Shown piece after piece: positions 26,379-38,537 of a stretch of 64,000 nucleotides of DNA. Both the position numbers and the translations under genes were made by a program. Origin of the DNA: Scytolyngbya sp. HA4215-MV1 (GTDB lineage Bacteria; Cyanobacteriota; Cyanobacteriia; Leptolyngbyales; Leptolyngbyaceae); assembly GCA_019359045.1 (NCBI GenBank), contig JAHHIA010000020.1, positions 1 through 64,000 on the forward strand, in the 5' to 3' direction. Position 1 is the first letter of the stretch. Each line of letters opens with the position of its first letter. Below the pieces are notes generated by a model, which was not told the DNA's origin, searched no databases, and saw only the letters and a list, made by a program, of their open reading frames with translations.

Positions 26379-27881
26379 CTACAGATTACTCTTGCGAGGT
26401 TCTGGGATTGTAATATCGATCGCGGTTACCGGAAGATTACTGCCCAGACTACTAAGGGGCGGCTGAATGGCGCTAGCGTTGCCGACCACCAAGGTCACAA
26501 TTTTCTGAGGATTGAGATAAGCTGCAGCAACACGCTGTACATCTGCCACTGTCACTGTTTTGACGGCTTTTTGATAGCGTAGAAGAAAATCTTCGGGATA
26601 CCCGTAATAGGTATAACGCAGTAGGCGTGAAAGAACTTGCGCCGGATCACGAAAGTTAAAGACAAAGGAATTTAGAACCGAATCTTGAGCGAAAGCCAAT
26701 TCTGTTTGAGAAATGGGTTTACTGCGGATTTTCTCAATCTCTGTCAGAATACTCCGGATGAAAGGAACGGTAGCATCGGAACGGGTTTCGCCTCCTGCAA
26801 GGAACAGTCCCGGATAATCGTAGCGGGGACTCCAAACTCCGTAAACAGAGTAGGCTAACCCCTGACGCGATCGCACTTCGTTGAATAAACGTCCACCAAA
26901 CCCATTGAGAACTTCATTCATTACAGATAAGGCAGGGTAATCAGGGCTACTTAGCATACCTCCCAAATGCCCCATCTGAACGTAACTCTGAGAAAGGTGA
27001 GGTTGATTGACGAAGAAGAGGCCCCGATCTTTGGCTTGAGCAGCAGGAGGAATGGAGATGGTAGGCTTTTGGGTTGGGTTGGGTTGCCAGGTGCCAAATT
27101 TTGCTTCAATCTGCGATCGCATGGTCGCGCTATTAAAATCCCCGACGATGCCCAGCACCATCGTGTTGGGTGTAAAGTATTTTTGATAGAACTGGATAAT
27201 ATCCGGACGAGAAAAATTTTCTAGTGTGGCATATTCAACTGTACGAGCGTAGGGACTGGTTGCCCCATAGACCAGTTTTTGAAACTCGCGGCTGCCAATG
27301 TCACCGGGGTCGTCATTGCGACGGGAGATCGTCCCTTTCTGCTGATTTTTTTCCAGGTCAATCTTGTCTTGAGCAAATGCAGGCTGTTGAATCACTTCAG
27401 CAAACAGGTCAAAGACTTCGTCTAAGTCCTTGCTGAGCACATTGAAACCTGCCTGCCCAGAAGACAAGTCGATATCAGTCTCAATAGAAGCAGCTCGTTG
27501 CTCAAGCGCTTGGTTGAGTTGATCTGCCGATCGCTGTAACGTTCCGCCCGATCGTAAGACTGTGCCTGTGACTGCTGCCAAACCAGTTTGCTCGATCGGT
27601 TCCAAGCGTTCGCCGGTTCGGAACAATGCCGTACCACTTACCAACGGCAGCTCATGATCTTCCATCAAAAAGACCCGGATACCATTTTTCGTCTGAAATT
27701 TGGTGTATGCCGGCACCTGAACTTCTGGTAAGGGTGGAAAAGAAAGCTCGGTGTAGTGTTTGGCAGTTTCTGCAAAAGCGGGGCGGATGTTCCCTATCAG
27801 CAGCAAGCCGGCAAGAATTGACAATGAAAAACTAAAAATAAAAAGTGTTTGTCTCTTTATTTTTCTTTTGAGTTCTCGCAT
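26379..27881 (-). CDS. M16-family peptidase homologue without the zinc motif, exported
   Basis: 500 residues with a signal peptide (LFIFSFSLSILAGLLLIGN...AFAE). M16 domain pairs are recognisable: NGIRVFLMEDHELPLVSG, GERLEPIEQTGLAAVTGTVL, TISRRNDDPGDIGSREF, NTMVLGIVGDFN, GRLFNEVRSRQGLAYSVYG. The HxxEH metal site is absent: the region where it should be reads TGLAAVTGTVLRSGG. Such subunits usually pair with an active M16 partner; none is encoded next to it here, so the partner must be elsewhere. Confidence 0.85.
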   Translation of the reverse strand: MRELKRKIKRQTLFIFSFSLSILAGLLLIGNIRPAFAETAKHYTELSFPPLPEVQVPAYTKFQTKNGIRVFLMEDHELPLVSGTALFRTGERLEPIEQTGLAAVTGTVLRSGGTLQRSADQLNQALEQRAASIETDIDLSSGQAGFNVLSKDLDEVFDLFAEVIQQPAFAQDKIDLEKNQQKGTISRRNDDPGDIGSREFQKLVYGATSPYARTVEYATLENFSRPDIIQFYQKYFTPNTMVLGIVGDFNSATMRSQIEAKFGTWQPNPTQKPTISIPPAAQAKDRGLFFVNQPHLSQSYVQMGHLGGMLSSPDYPALSVMNEVLNGFGGRLFNEVRSRQGLAYSVYGVWSPRYDYPGLFLAGGETRSDATVPFIRSILTEIEKIRSKPISQTELAFAQDSVLNSFVFNFRDPAQVLSRLLRYTYYGYPEDFLLRYQKAVKTVTVADVQRVAAAYLNPQKIVTLVVGNASAIQPPLSSLGSNLPVTAIDITIPEPRKSNL

Positions 27882-28073
27882 GGGGGGTCTCTTGATAAAA
27901 ATCCGGGGAAGTCCTAAAGGCCTGAAGCAAATAAATCTCGATTTTGTAGAGGCTTAGTATGGGGAGCAAAGATAGCCATCTTCGAGGTAGATAGACAACC
28001 CAAATGGTAAGCCTCTACAGCCGAATTGGCGATGTTTTTTCAGGGTTCTCCTGCATCACGAGAGCACCTTTGC

Positions 28074-28895
28074 CTAACCACTCAAGCCCATCGTCTGTAA
28101 GACTTGATTGAGTTTGCCGCTGCGGTAACCCTCTAGATCGAGAGTGACATACAAAAAACCATAAGATTGCATGGCTGTCACTAGTTCTGGCAGGTTGGTG
28201 TTTGAGACAAATTCTTTAATTTGATCAGGCAATAACTCAATCCGAGCTGTCTCACCATCAGAACGAACCCGCAAGTTTTGCCAACCTAAAGTCCTCAGGT
28301 GTCGTTCGGCTCTTCCCACGCGTTGCAATTTTGCGATCGTAATTTCTTCGCCATAGGGAAACCGAGAACTGAGGCAAGGTTGAGCAGGTTTATCCCACCA
28401 GGGTAAATCGAGCAGCTTAGCAATTTGACGAACTTCGGCTTTGGTGATGCCCAGTTCTGCCAGGGGCGATCGGGCACCACGTTCTTTAGCTGCCTGGATG
28501 CCAGGTCGATAGTCATGCAAATCGTCCACATTGACCCCATCCACGACATAAGGATAGCCCCACTCTAGCGCCAACGGTTTGAGGGTGTCGTGCAGTTCAC
28601 TTTTGCAAAAATAGCACCGATTGACTGGATTCGCAGTGTAGTTGGGATTTTCCATTTCGTGGGTCTGCACGACCTGATGGGCGATGCCAATGGTGGCTGC
28701 CTGGATACGGGCATCTTCAAGATCTTCGGGCAATAGGGAGGGAGATTCGGCGGTGACAGCTAAGGCACGATCGCCCAGCACATCATAGGCAACTTTCGCA
28801 ACCAGGGTGCTATCAATTCCGCCAGAATAGGCAATTAGTGCCCGCTCCATCGGGGCAAACAATGTCTGAAGTTGTTCCAGTTTCTGGGTCAGCAT
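28074..28895 (-). CDS. larE: ATP-dependent sacrificial sulfur transferase, LarE type
   Basis: 273 residues. PP-loop ALIAYSGGIDSTLVAKVAYD, a CxxC in NRCYFCKSEL (C94, C97), and PAQPCLSSRFPYGEEI with C174 at the position of the LarE cysteine that gives up its sulfur. LarE builds the nickel-pincer cofactor of lactate racemase-type enzymes. larB, larC and larA are not in the window. An alternative is a related PP-loop sulfur transferase. Confidence 0.85.
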   Translation of the reverse strand: MLTQKLEQLQTLFAPMERALIAYSGGIDSTLVAKVAYDVLGDRALAVTAESPSLLPEDLEDARIQAATIGIAHQVVQTHEMENPNYTANPVNRCYFCKSELHDTLKPLALEWGYPYVVDGVNVDDLHDYRPGIQAAKERGARSPLAELGITKAEVRQIAKLLDLPWWDKPAQPCLSSRFPYGEEITIAKLQRVGRAERHLRTLGWQNLRVRSDGETARIELLPDQIKEFVSNTNLPELVTAMQSYGFLYVTLDLEGYRSGKLNQVLQTMGLSG

Positions 28896-28985
28896 GGTTC
28901 AAAAATGACACCCCGACTTAACTGGGGGGATGAATTAGCTCCTTCAGCCTAGCGAATTTTCTGAATTGCCTGGAGGTTGACTTGC

Positions 28986-29765
28986 CTAAAATTCACGTCG
29001 CGAGAAGATCAGGATTGCGATCGCGAGTAAAAAAGCGGTGTAAAACAGCCCATAGACTGCATCCCCCAGCAAGGACAACGGACTTGGTAAAATGCCGTAA
29101 ACTGCTTGATTTTTCAGATCCAAGCGTACGAGATCGGGTAAAGCCAGATAGGCACCCCGTGTAATACCGATGATGGTGGGATTTTTGCTGAGATTGCCCA
29201 ATGAGACCAGATCGCGACTAAAATTGCCCATCAGGTACACCCCAAAAGTTAACAGGGTGGCAAGCAGAGAACTGGTGAAAACACCAAAACAGAGGGCGAT
29301 CGCAGTCACCAAAGAAAGCTGAAGAAACAGGTAAAACGCTGCCAGTGCTAAACTTGCAGCCGGAAAAGTAATTTGGTTAAATGCCAATAAACCCATAAAA
29401 ATGGCAGTCATTGCACCAATGAGCACTGCCAGCACTGCGACTAAACCCAGATGCTTACCGACAATAAACTCAACTCGACTGATGGGTTTCGCAACCAACA
29501 CCAACACTGTGCGCTTTTCGATCTCTTTATTGATGAGCCCCGTGCCGACAAACACGGCAATCACCAATCCCAGTAAAGACATGGCGGCCAAACCTAGATC
29601 CAGGCTGATTTTGCCTTCGACCCCGGCCGAGATTTCTGGCAACAGCCGCATCGCGATCGCTAAGACAATCGAAAACAACCCAATCAAATAAAGAACGCGA
29701 TCGCGGATAACCTCGCGAAAGACATTCGTCGCTATCACAAAAATCCTGCCTGTATTCACAGTCAC
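28986..29765 (-). CDS. fraE: ABC-2 type permease, FraE-like filament integrity protein
   Basis: 259 residues, six or so membrane segments. The start IFVIATNVFREVIRDRVLYLIGLFSIVL and LINKEIEKRTVLVLVAKPISR are typical of the ABC-2 NosY-like permease group. It lies downstream of fraC and fraD on the same strand, as in Anabaena, where fraCDE is needed for filament integrity and cell-to-cell exchange. The ATPase partner is not in the window. Named by position and family. Confidence 0.75.
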   Translation of the reverse strand: MTVNTGRIFVIATNVFREVIRDRVLYLIGLFSIVLAIAMRLLPEISAGVEGKISLDLGLAAMSLLGLVIAVFVGTGLINKEIEKRTVLVLVAKPISRVEFIVGKHLGLVAVLAVLIGAMTAIFMGLLAFNQITFPAASLALAAFYLFLQLSLVTAIALCFGVFTSSLLATLLTFGVYLMGNFSRDLVSLGNLSKNPTIIGITRGAYLALPDLVRLDLKNQAVYGILPSPLSLLGDAVYGLFYTAFLLAIAILIFSRREF

Positions 29766-29914
29766 CCGCTCCCATTCAGACGATTACTTCTCTCATCGCT
29801 CCAAAGACTTTTACCGGAAAAGTCTTGATCGAGATTAGCAAAGTTTGCTTTCCCATTTTTCATGGTTCGGGTTTTCTTGAATGCCTTCCAGCAGACCCAA
29901 CGTATCCAAAGTAT

Positions 29915-30928
29915 TTACGATCGCACCAGAGTCGGATCAGGCTCAAAAATCGGTGGACTACTTGTATCGCACTGAATCTTGCCAACTGCTTGGGTCACCG
30001 GCGCAGAAAGATTCGATGGGTCGTTAGATTGAGCATCGTCTGAGACCCGAACTCGCCCCCGCACCTGCTGAATCTGACAAGACTTCGACAAGTGATACCC
30101 CGTTGATTTGGAGCTAGGTCCCTGCCAAATCGCAAAAAGGCGTAAATCGTAATCGGGTCTGCCCGATAACACCTTTGACCGCAAATGCCACAGCGCATTT
30201 TCTTTGGAAGGAGCAATCTGACGCTTCACAGCTGCTTCGACCGCTTGCATGTGATCTTTCGCGTCATAAAGCCATTTTTCAACTTCTGCCCAGGGACGAC
30301 CTTCCAACTCAGATTCCAACTCGGCTTCTGCAAGACCCAGCATGGTATCCCCCTTCGTCGCAGTTTGCTCTTGAGATGAGACCTTAACAACAAAAGCGCT
30401 GCGATCGAACTTATCGATACTTAAACTAGGATATTCAACCAGTAAGTCTTGCATCGAAAAATGGAGCTGAAACCAACAACTTAAAACCAAGTTACATAAC
30501 AACAAAATCACCAAATCTTGACGCCCTGCTGCATCAGGAATTTTGAAAATTGGCCCCGGCTTGATAAAAAACTTGGGTCGAATCGCTGCAACAATGAATG
30601 AAACAATTGGCCAGACAACATAGGGCAATGCATCTGGATAAGCTGACCAGTTACCAAATAAAAATACACAAATTAAAGCTCCGACAATCCAGGGTCCATA
30701 AAAAAATCCTTGAAAGGTTAAGGCTTTTTGAATCTCATCAACATAGATCAGCCACCAGACTGCAATAATTAAGAAAAGCCAACCAATATGAATGATAAAA
30801 ACCTGCGCAAAACCTGTGGCAGCAAATGAAACCGCCCAAGAGAATGCAGCCAAATAAATAAAGGTTTGCCAGGATGCAGCCTGTGCAGGCGTGAGAAATT
30901 TTTTGAATTTGTCGATGAAGTCTTTCAC
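29915..30928 (-). CDS. fraD: Septal junction protein FraD-like (DUF5357)
   Basis: 337 residues. Five or more membrane helices fill the first about 170 residues, followed by a polar periplasmic part (KVSSQEQTATKGDTMLGLAE, ALWHLRSKVLSGRPDYDLRL) with a proline/serine-rich tail. This layout, and the position between a FraC-like and a FraE-like gene, fit FraD. In Anabaena it is in the plug of septal junctions, which allow molecules to pass between cells. Confidence 0.78.
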   Translation of the reverse strand: MKDFIDKFKKFLTPAQAASWQTFIYLAAFSWAVSFAATGFAQVFIIHIGWLFLIIAVWWLIYVDEIQKALTFQGFFYGPWIVGALICVFLFGNWSAYPDALPYVVWPIVSFIVAAIRPKFFIKPGPIFKIPDAAGRQDLVILLLCNLVLSCWFQLHFSMQDLLVEYPSLSIDKFDRSAFVVKVSSQEQTATKGDTMLGLAEAELESELEGRPWAEVEKWLYDAKDHMQAVEAAVKRQIAPSKENALWHLRSKVLSGRPDYDLRLFAIWQGPSSKSTGYHLSKSCQIQQVRGRVRVSDDAQSNDPSNLSAPVTQAVGKIQCDTSSPPIFEPDPTLVRS

Positions 30929-30955
30929 GTTATTTTCAGAGACTGATTCAAAGAC

Positions 30956-31516
30956 TTAGGGGGCGTAATAAAGGCGTTCAATTAAACGAATTGCCATTAA
31001 CAAGAGAATGGCACTGAAGCTACAAGCATTTGCCAACAAAACGGTGGCAGCGCGCGTGCCCGTTCCTCGAAAGATAAACCGATTTTGAGAACGGTTTCTC
31101 ACATTTCTAAATTTGAAGTTAAGTTGTTCAGGTTTTTCCTCAGCTTTCTTTTTTCCTAAGATCATTTCTAACAAATTCAAGCCTTCAACTTTCAGGAGCC
31201 AAGTCCCAAAAAAAATGAAGAAACCCACCACGATAATAATAGACGGAACGCTGCTGGATAAAGAGTCATGAAATAACTGATCAAAAAACATATAACTGAT
31301 CAGCTGAGCATCTAAATTAGACGGCAAAAAGGGTTCTGCCGCAAAGAAAATGATCCATCCCACCACCACTGAGAGCAAATTGACGGTGGTCGCATATTGG
31401 ACACAGGTTTTATGGTCAAGATTCATCCGTTGTCGAAAGATTCTTGCCTCGATCGCGATCGCAACTAACAAAAACAAAATCTGAAATGCCACCGCCCGCA
31501 ACGGCACAATGTTCAT
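30956..31516 (-). CDS. fraC: Filament integrity protein FraC-like
   Basis: 186 residues with three membrane segments: PLRAVAFQILFLLVAIAIEA, YATTVNLLSVVVGWIIFFAA and SIIIVVGFFIFFGTWLL. The opening PLRAVAFQILFLLVAIAIEARIF resembles FraC. It is the first gene of the fraCDE order (27 bp to fraD), which supports a filamentous organism. Confidence 0.75.
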   Translation of the reverse strand: MNIVPLRAVAFQILFLLVAIAIEARIFRQRMNLDHKTCVQYATTVNLLSVVVGWIIFFAAEPFLPSNLDAQLISYMFFDQLFHDSLSSSVPSIIIVVGFFIFFGTWLLKVEGLNLLEMILGKKKAEEKPEQLNFKFRNVRNRSQNRFIFRGTGTRAATVLLANACSFSAILLLMAIRLIERLYYAP

Positions 31517-31773
31517 TTTAGAAATTTCCTCTCAAGCAACCCATACGCCACAATCCTGACAGGGAAAGGATTGACCTTAATCTTATCCGCAATTGTTGGG
31601 GCTGCACGTTTTTTGTCTTGGCTCTTTACGCCTCACTTTTTCCCTTCACCAAATCCCCATCAATAGGGCTAGGCAGCACTTAAGAATCTGCTATAACACT
31701 AGCTGTGGAACTTGCTCAATTCTGGGGCGATAGAACTTCGCTAAGATTGGGCTATAGGTTAAACCAAAGGCTG

Positions 31774-32913
31774 ATGACTACAACTAGAACGGGTGTTGGA
31801 ATTCGTACGGCACAGTCCCGATCTGAACGGCTGGTGGGGCAGATACATGTTTACGACGGGGCAGGGAAGGGGAAGTCTCAAGCAGCATTAGGCGTTGTGC
31901 TGAGATCGATCGGTCTGGGGATTCAGAATCTTTCGCAAACTCGCGTGCTTTTGTTACGTTTTTTGAAGGGTCCAGGACGCACTTACGAAGAAGACGCAGC
32001 GATCGAAGCACTCCAACGTGGGTTTCCACACTTGATTGATCAGGTACGGACTGGAAGAGCTGAGTTTTTTGGGCCCGACCAGATCACACGCTTTGACAAG
32101 TTGGAAGCGCAGCGGGGATGGGATGTGGCGAAGGGGGCGATCGCATCGGGCTTGTATTCTGTCGTTGTGCTGGATGAGTTGAACCCGGTTCTCGATCTGG
32201 GTTTACTGCCAGTGAACGAAGTGGTCAATGCCCTCAAGCACAAACCTGAACACATGGAAGTAATTGCGACTGGGCGGGGGGCACCCCAAACTTTGCTGGA
32301 TATTGCAGATTTGCACTCAGAAATGAAGCCGCATTTTCACCCAACGGCTGCGGAGCAGGGCATTCAGGGAATCGAAATCTATACGGGAGCCGGCAAAGGA
32401 AAATCTACCAGTGCGTTGGGGAAGGCACTCCAGGCAATCGGGCGGGGCATCAGTCAAGATCAGTCCCATCGAGTGTTGATTATGCAATGGCTCAAAGGAG
32501 GATCGGGCTATACCGAAGATGCGGCGATCGCAGCAATGCGTCAGAGCTATCCCAACCTGGTTGATCATCAACGATCGGGGCGAGATGCGATCGTCTGGCG
32601 AGGACAACAACAAGAGTTGGATTATGTCGAAGCAGAACGTGCCTGGGAAATCGCCAGAGCCGCAATTGCATCTGGTCTCTACAAAACCATCATTCTGGAT
32701 GAACTCAATCCCACAGTCGATTTGGAGTTGCTTCCCGAAGAACCGATCGTTCAGGCATTATTACGAAAACCACGTGATACCGAAATCATCATCACCGGAC
32801 GCTGCAAAAACCCACCCGCTTATTTTGACCTCGCCAGTGTCCATTCCGAAATGATTTGTCATAAACACTATGCGGAGAAAGGCATCGACCTAAAGCGTGG
32901 GGTCGATTTTTGA
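31774..32913 (+). CDS. Duplicated corrinoid adenosyltransferase (CobO/BtuR-type)
   Basis: 379 residues from the ATG at 31774; a GTG 69 bases earlier in frame is less likely. The protein is two CobO/BtuR-type domains in a row, each with its P-loop GAGKGKS (residues 29-35 and 205-211), each followed by a VVLDELNP or IILDELNP motif and an ending HSEM. This family adds the adenosyl group to cob(I)yrinate a,c-diamide or cob(I)alamin. Whether both halves are active cannot be read here; both P-loops are complete. Confidence 0.85.
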   Translation: MTTTRTGVGIRTAQSRSERLVGQIHVYDGAGKGKSQAALGVVLRSIGLGIQNLSQTRVLLLRFLKGPGRTYEEDAAIEALQRGFPHLIDQVRTGRAEFFGPDQITRFDKLEAQRGWDVAKGAIASGLYSVVVLDELNPVLDLGLLPVNEVVNALKHKPEHMEVIATGRGAPQTLLDIADLHSEMKPHFHPTAAEQGIQGIEIYTGAGKGKSTSALGKALQAIGRGISQDQSHRVLIMQWLKGGSGYTEDAAIAAMRQSYPNLVDHQRSGRDAIVWRGQQQELDYVEAERAWEIARAAIASGLYKTIILDELNPTVDLELLPEEPIVQALLRKPRDTEIIITGRCKNPPAYFDLASVHSEMICHKHYAEKGIDLKRGVDF

Positions 32914-36783
<3,870 letters not shown>

Positions 36784-36845
36784 TTTCTAGCATTCTGTTT
36801 GGGTCTTTCGGATTCTGCGAATTTTTCAGATTCTGACTGATAAGT

Positions 36846-36880
36846 CCCCTGCTCTGTCAAAAGGAGCGGGGGATTTTTGT
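36846..36880 (+). terminator. Rho-independent terminator after apcE
   Basis: CCCCTGCTC (36846-36854) pairs with GAGCGGGGG (36864-36872), one G-T pair, followed by ATTTTTGT. It lies 62 bp past the apcE stop, so apcE is likely a single-gene transcript. Confidence 0.85.
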
Positions 36881-37150
36881 TGAGCGATAGAGGAAGATGG
36901 GGCGATGGGGAGTGTTGTTGTCTCAATTTCGATTACAGCTTCTATTGCAGCTTAAATCTGTTTCAGCTAAATGTTCAAAGTCTAAAGTCCAACAACCTCC
37001 AGTCAATCCCCAAGCCCGATCGTAGCCTCTGCTCTATTAAGATTCTTTAACCCAAAAGAGATTAAGGCTTTTGGAGGGTAAGCCAGTCATTTTAGAAACT
37101 GCGGTTACTATGGCGGTGAATAATGAGTGTTGACCCTCTGGGAGAAAGCA
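36881..37150. promoter_or_regulatory. Upstream region of the transaldolase gene
   Basis: No gene seen. GGGAGA precedes the transaldolase ATG at 37151. No exact promoter elements were identified. Confidence 0.4.
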
Positions 37151-38329
37151 ATGGCTAAGAACCTGCTAGAGCAACTGCGGGAAATGACGATTGTGGTTGC
37201 TGATACGGGAGATATTCAAGCGATCGAACAGTTCAAACCCCGTGATGCCACCACAAACCCTTCGCTGATTACAGCTGCGGCACAGATGTCGCAATATCAG
37301 GAAATTGTGGATGAGACGCTGAAGCAGGCAAAGCACGATGCTGGGTCAGGTGCGACTGATCAGCAAGTACTTTCTCTCGCGTTCGATCGTCTGGCAGTGT
37401 CGTTTGGCAAACGGATTCTGGAAATCATTCCGGGACGAGTTTCCACCGAAGTGGATGCGCGCTTGTCCTACGATACGCAAGCAACCGTCGAGAAAGCCCA
37501 TTTCCTGATTGCGCAATACGAAGCCGCAGGAATTTCGCGTGAACGAATTTTAATTAAAATTGCTTCTACCTGGGAAGGGATTCGGGCAGCAGAAATTCTG
37601 GAAAAAGAAGGAATTCACTGTAACCTGACCCTCTTGTTTGGGCTGCATCAGGCGATCGCCTGTGCCGAAGCAGGGGTGACACTGATCTCTCCCTTTGTCG
37701 GGCGAATTCTCGACTGGTACAAAAAAGAAACTGGACGAGAGAGTTACCCCGCTGTCGAAGATCCCGGTGTCCTCTCAGTGACGACCATCTATAACTACTA
37801 CAAAAAATTTGGTTACAAGACCGAAGTAATGGGAGCCAGCTTCCGTAATATTGGTGAAATTACAGAACTGGCTGGCTGCGATCTGCTCACAATTTCACCA
37901 GGCTTGCTAGCAGAATTGACCGCATCCGAAGCTGATCTCCCGCGCAAGCTCGACTCGGAGAAAGCTGAAACTGCTGAACTTGAAAGGATTTCCATCGATC
38001 AGGCAACATTTGAAAAAATGCATACCACCGATCGCATGGCAAATGAAAAACTTGCAGAAGGTATCCAGGGATTCACCAAAGCATTAGTAGCTCTGGAAAA
38101 ATTATTGGCAAAACGACTGGCATACCTGGAGGGTGAATCGGTACTGACTCACGCGGCTGAAGATATCTTCCGCATTTACGACCTGGATGGAGATGGCTTT
38201 ATCACTCGCGAAGAGTGGATGGGCGCCGATGCCGTGTTTGATGCCTTAGATATCAACAAAGATGGCAAAATTACTCCCGCTGAGATGGGTGCAGGTCTGG
38301 GTGCTGCGTTTCATTTAGCCGAGGTCTAA
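37151..38329 (+). CDS. tal: Transaldolase fused to a C-terminal EF-hand pair
   Basis: 392 residues from the ATG with GGGAGA upstream; an earlier in-frame start at 37127 has no such site. The transaldolase part (1-320) contains [25 protein letters not shown], the Schiff-base Lys in [19 protein letters not shown], and [11 protein letters not shown]. The tail has two EF-hand loops: [13 protein letters not shown] from residue 344 and [13 protein letters not shown] from 367. The enzyme acts in the pentose phosphate pathway, swapping three-carbon units. The fusion suggests calcium could affect activity or location; this is inference. Confidence 0.93.
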   Translation: MAKNLLEQLREMTIVVADTGDIQAIEQFKPRDATTNPSLITAAAQMSQYQEIVDETLKQAKHDAGSGATDQQVLSLAFDRLAVSFGKRILEIIPGRVSTEVDARLSYDTQATVEKAHFLIAQYEAAGISRERILIKIASTWEGIRAAEILEKEGIHCNLTLLFGLHQAIACAEAGVTLISPFVGRILDWYKKETGRESYPAVEDPGVLSVTTIYNYYKKFGYKTEVMGASFRNIGEITELAGCDLLTISPGLLAELTASEADLPRKLDSEKAETAELERISIDQATFEKMHTTDRMANEKLAEGIQGFTKALVALEKLLAKRLAYLEGESVLTHAAEDIFRIYDLDGDGFITREEWMGADAVFDALDINKDGKITPAEMGAGLGAAFHLAEV

Positions 38330-38537
38330 ATTCAAGATCGACGTTGCATCATTTTCTGTAGGGATGCAAGGCTTTGTGTCCCTACCAGCAGTTGGAGCAG
38401 TGGGTTAACTCGATACACCTGGGAAGACTCTCGATCTCTCCATTCGATTCCCACTCACAACTTCAATCCAACCTTCACTGGGGACTCCAATCAACCCCTG
38501 ACTGTTCAACTCTCAAACCGTTTTTTAGGTGGAATTT

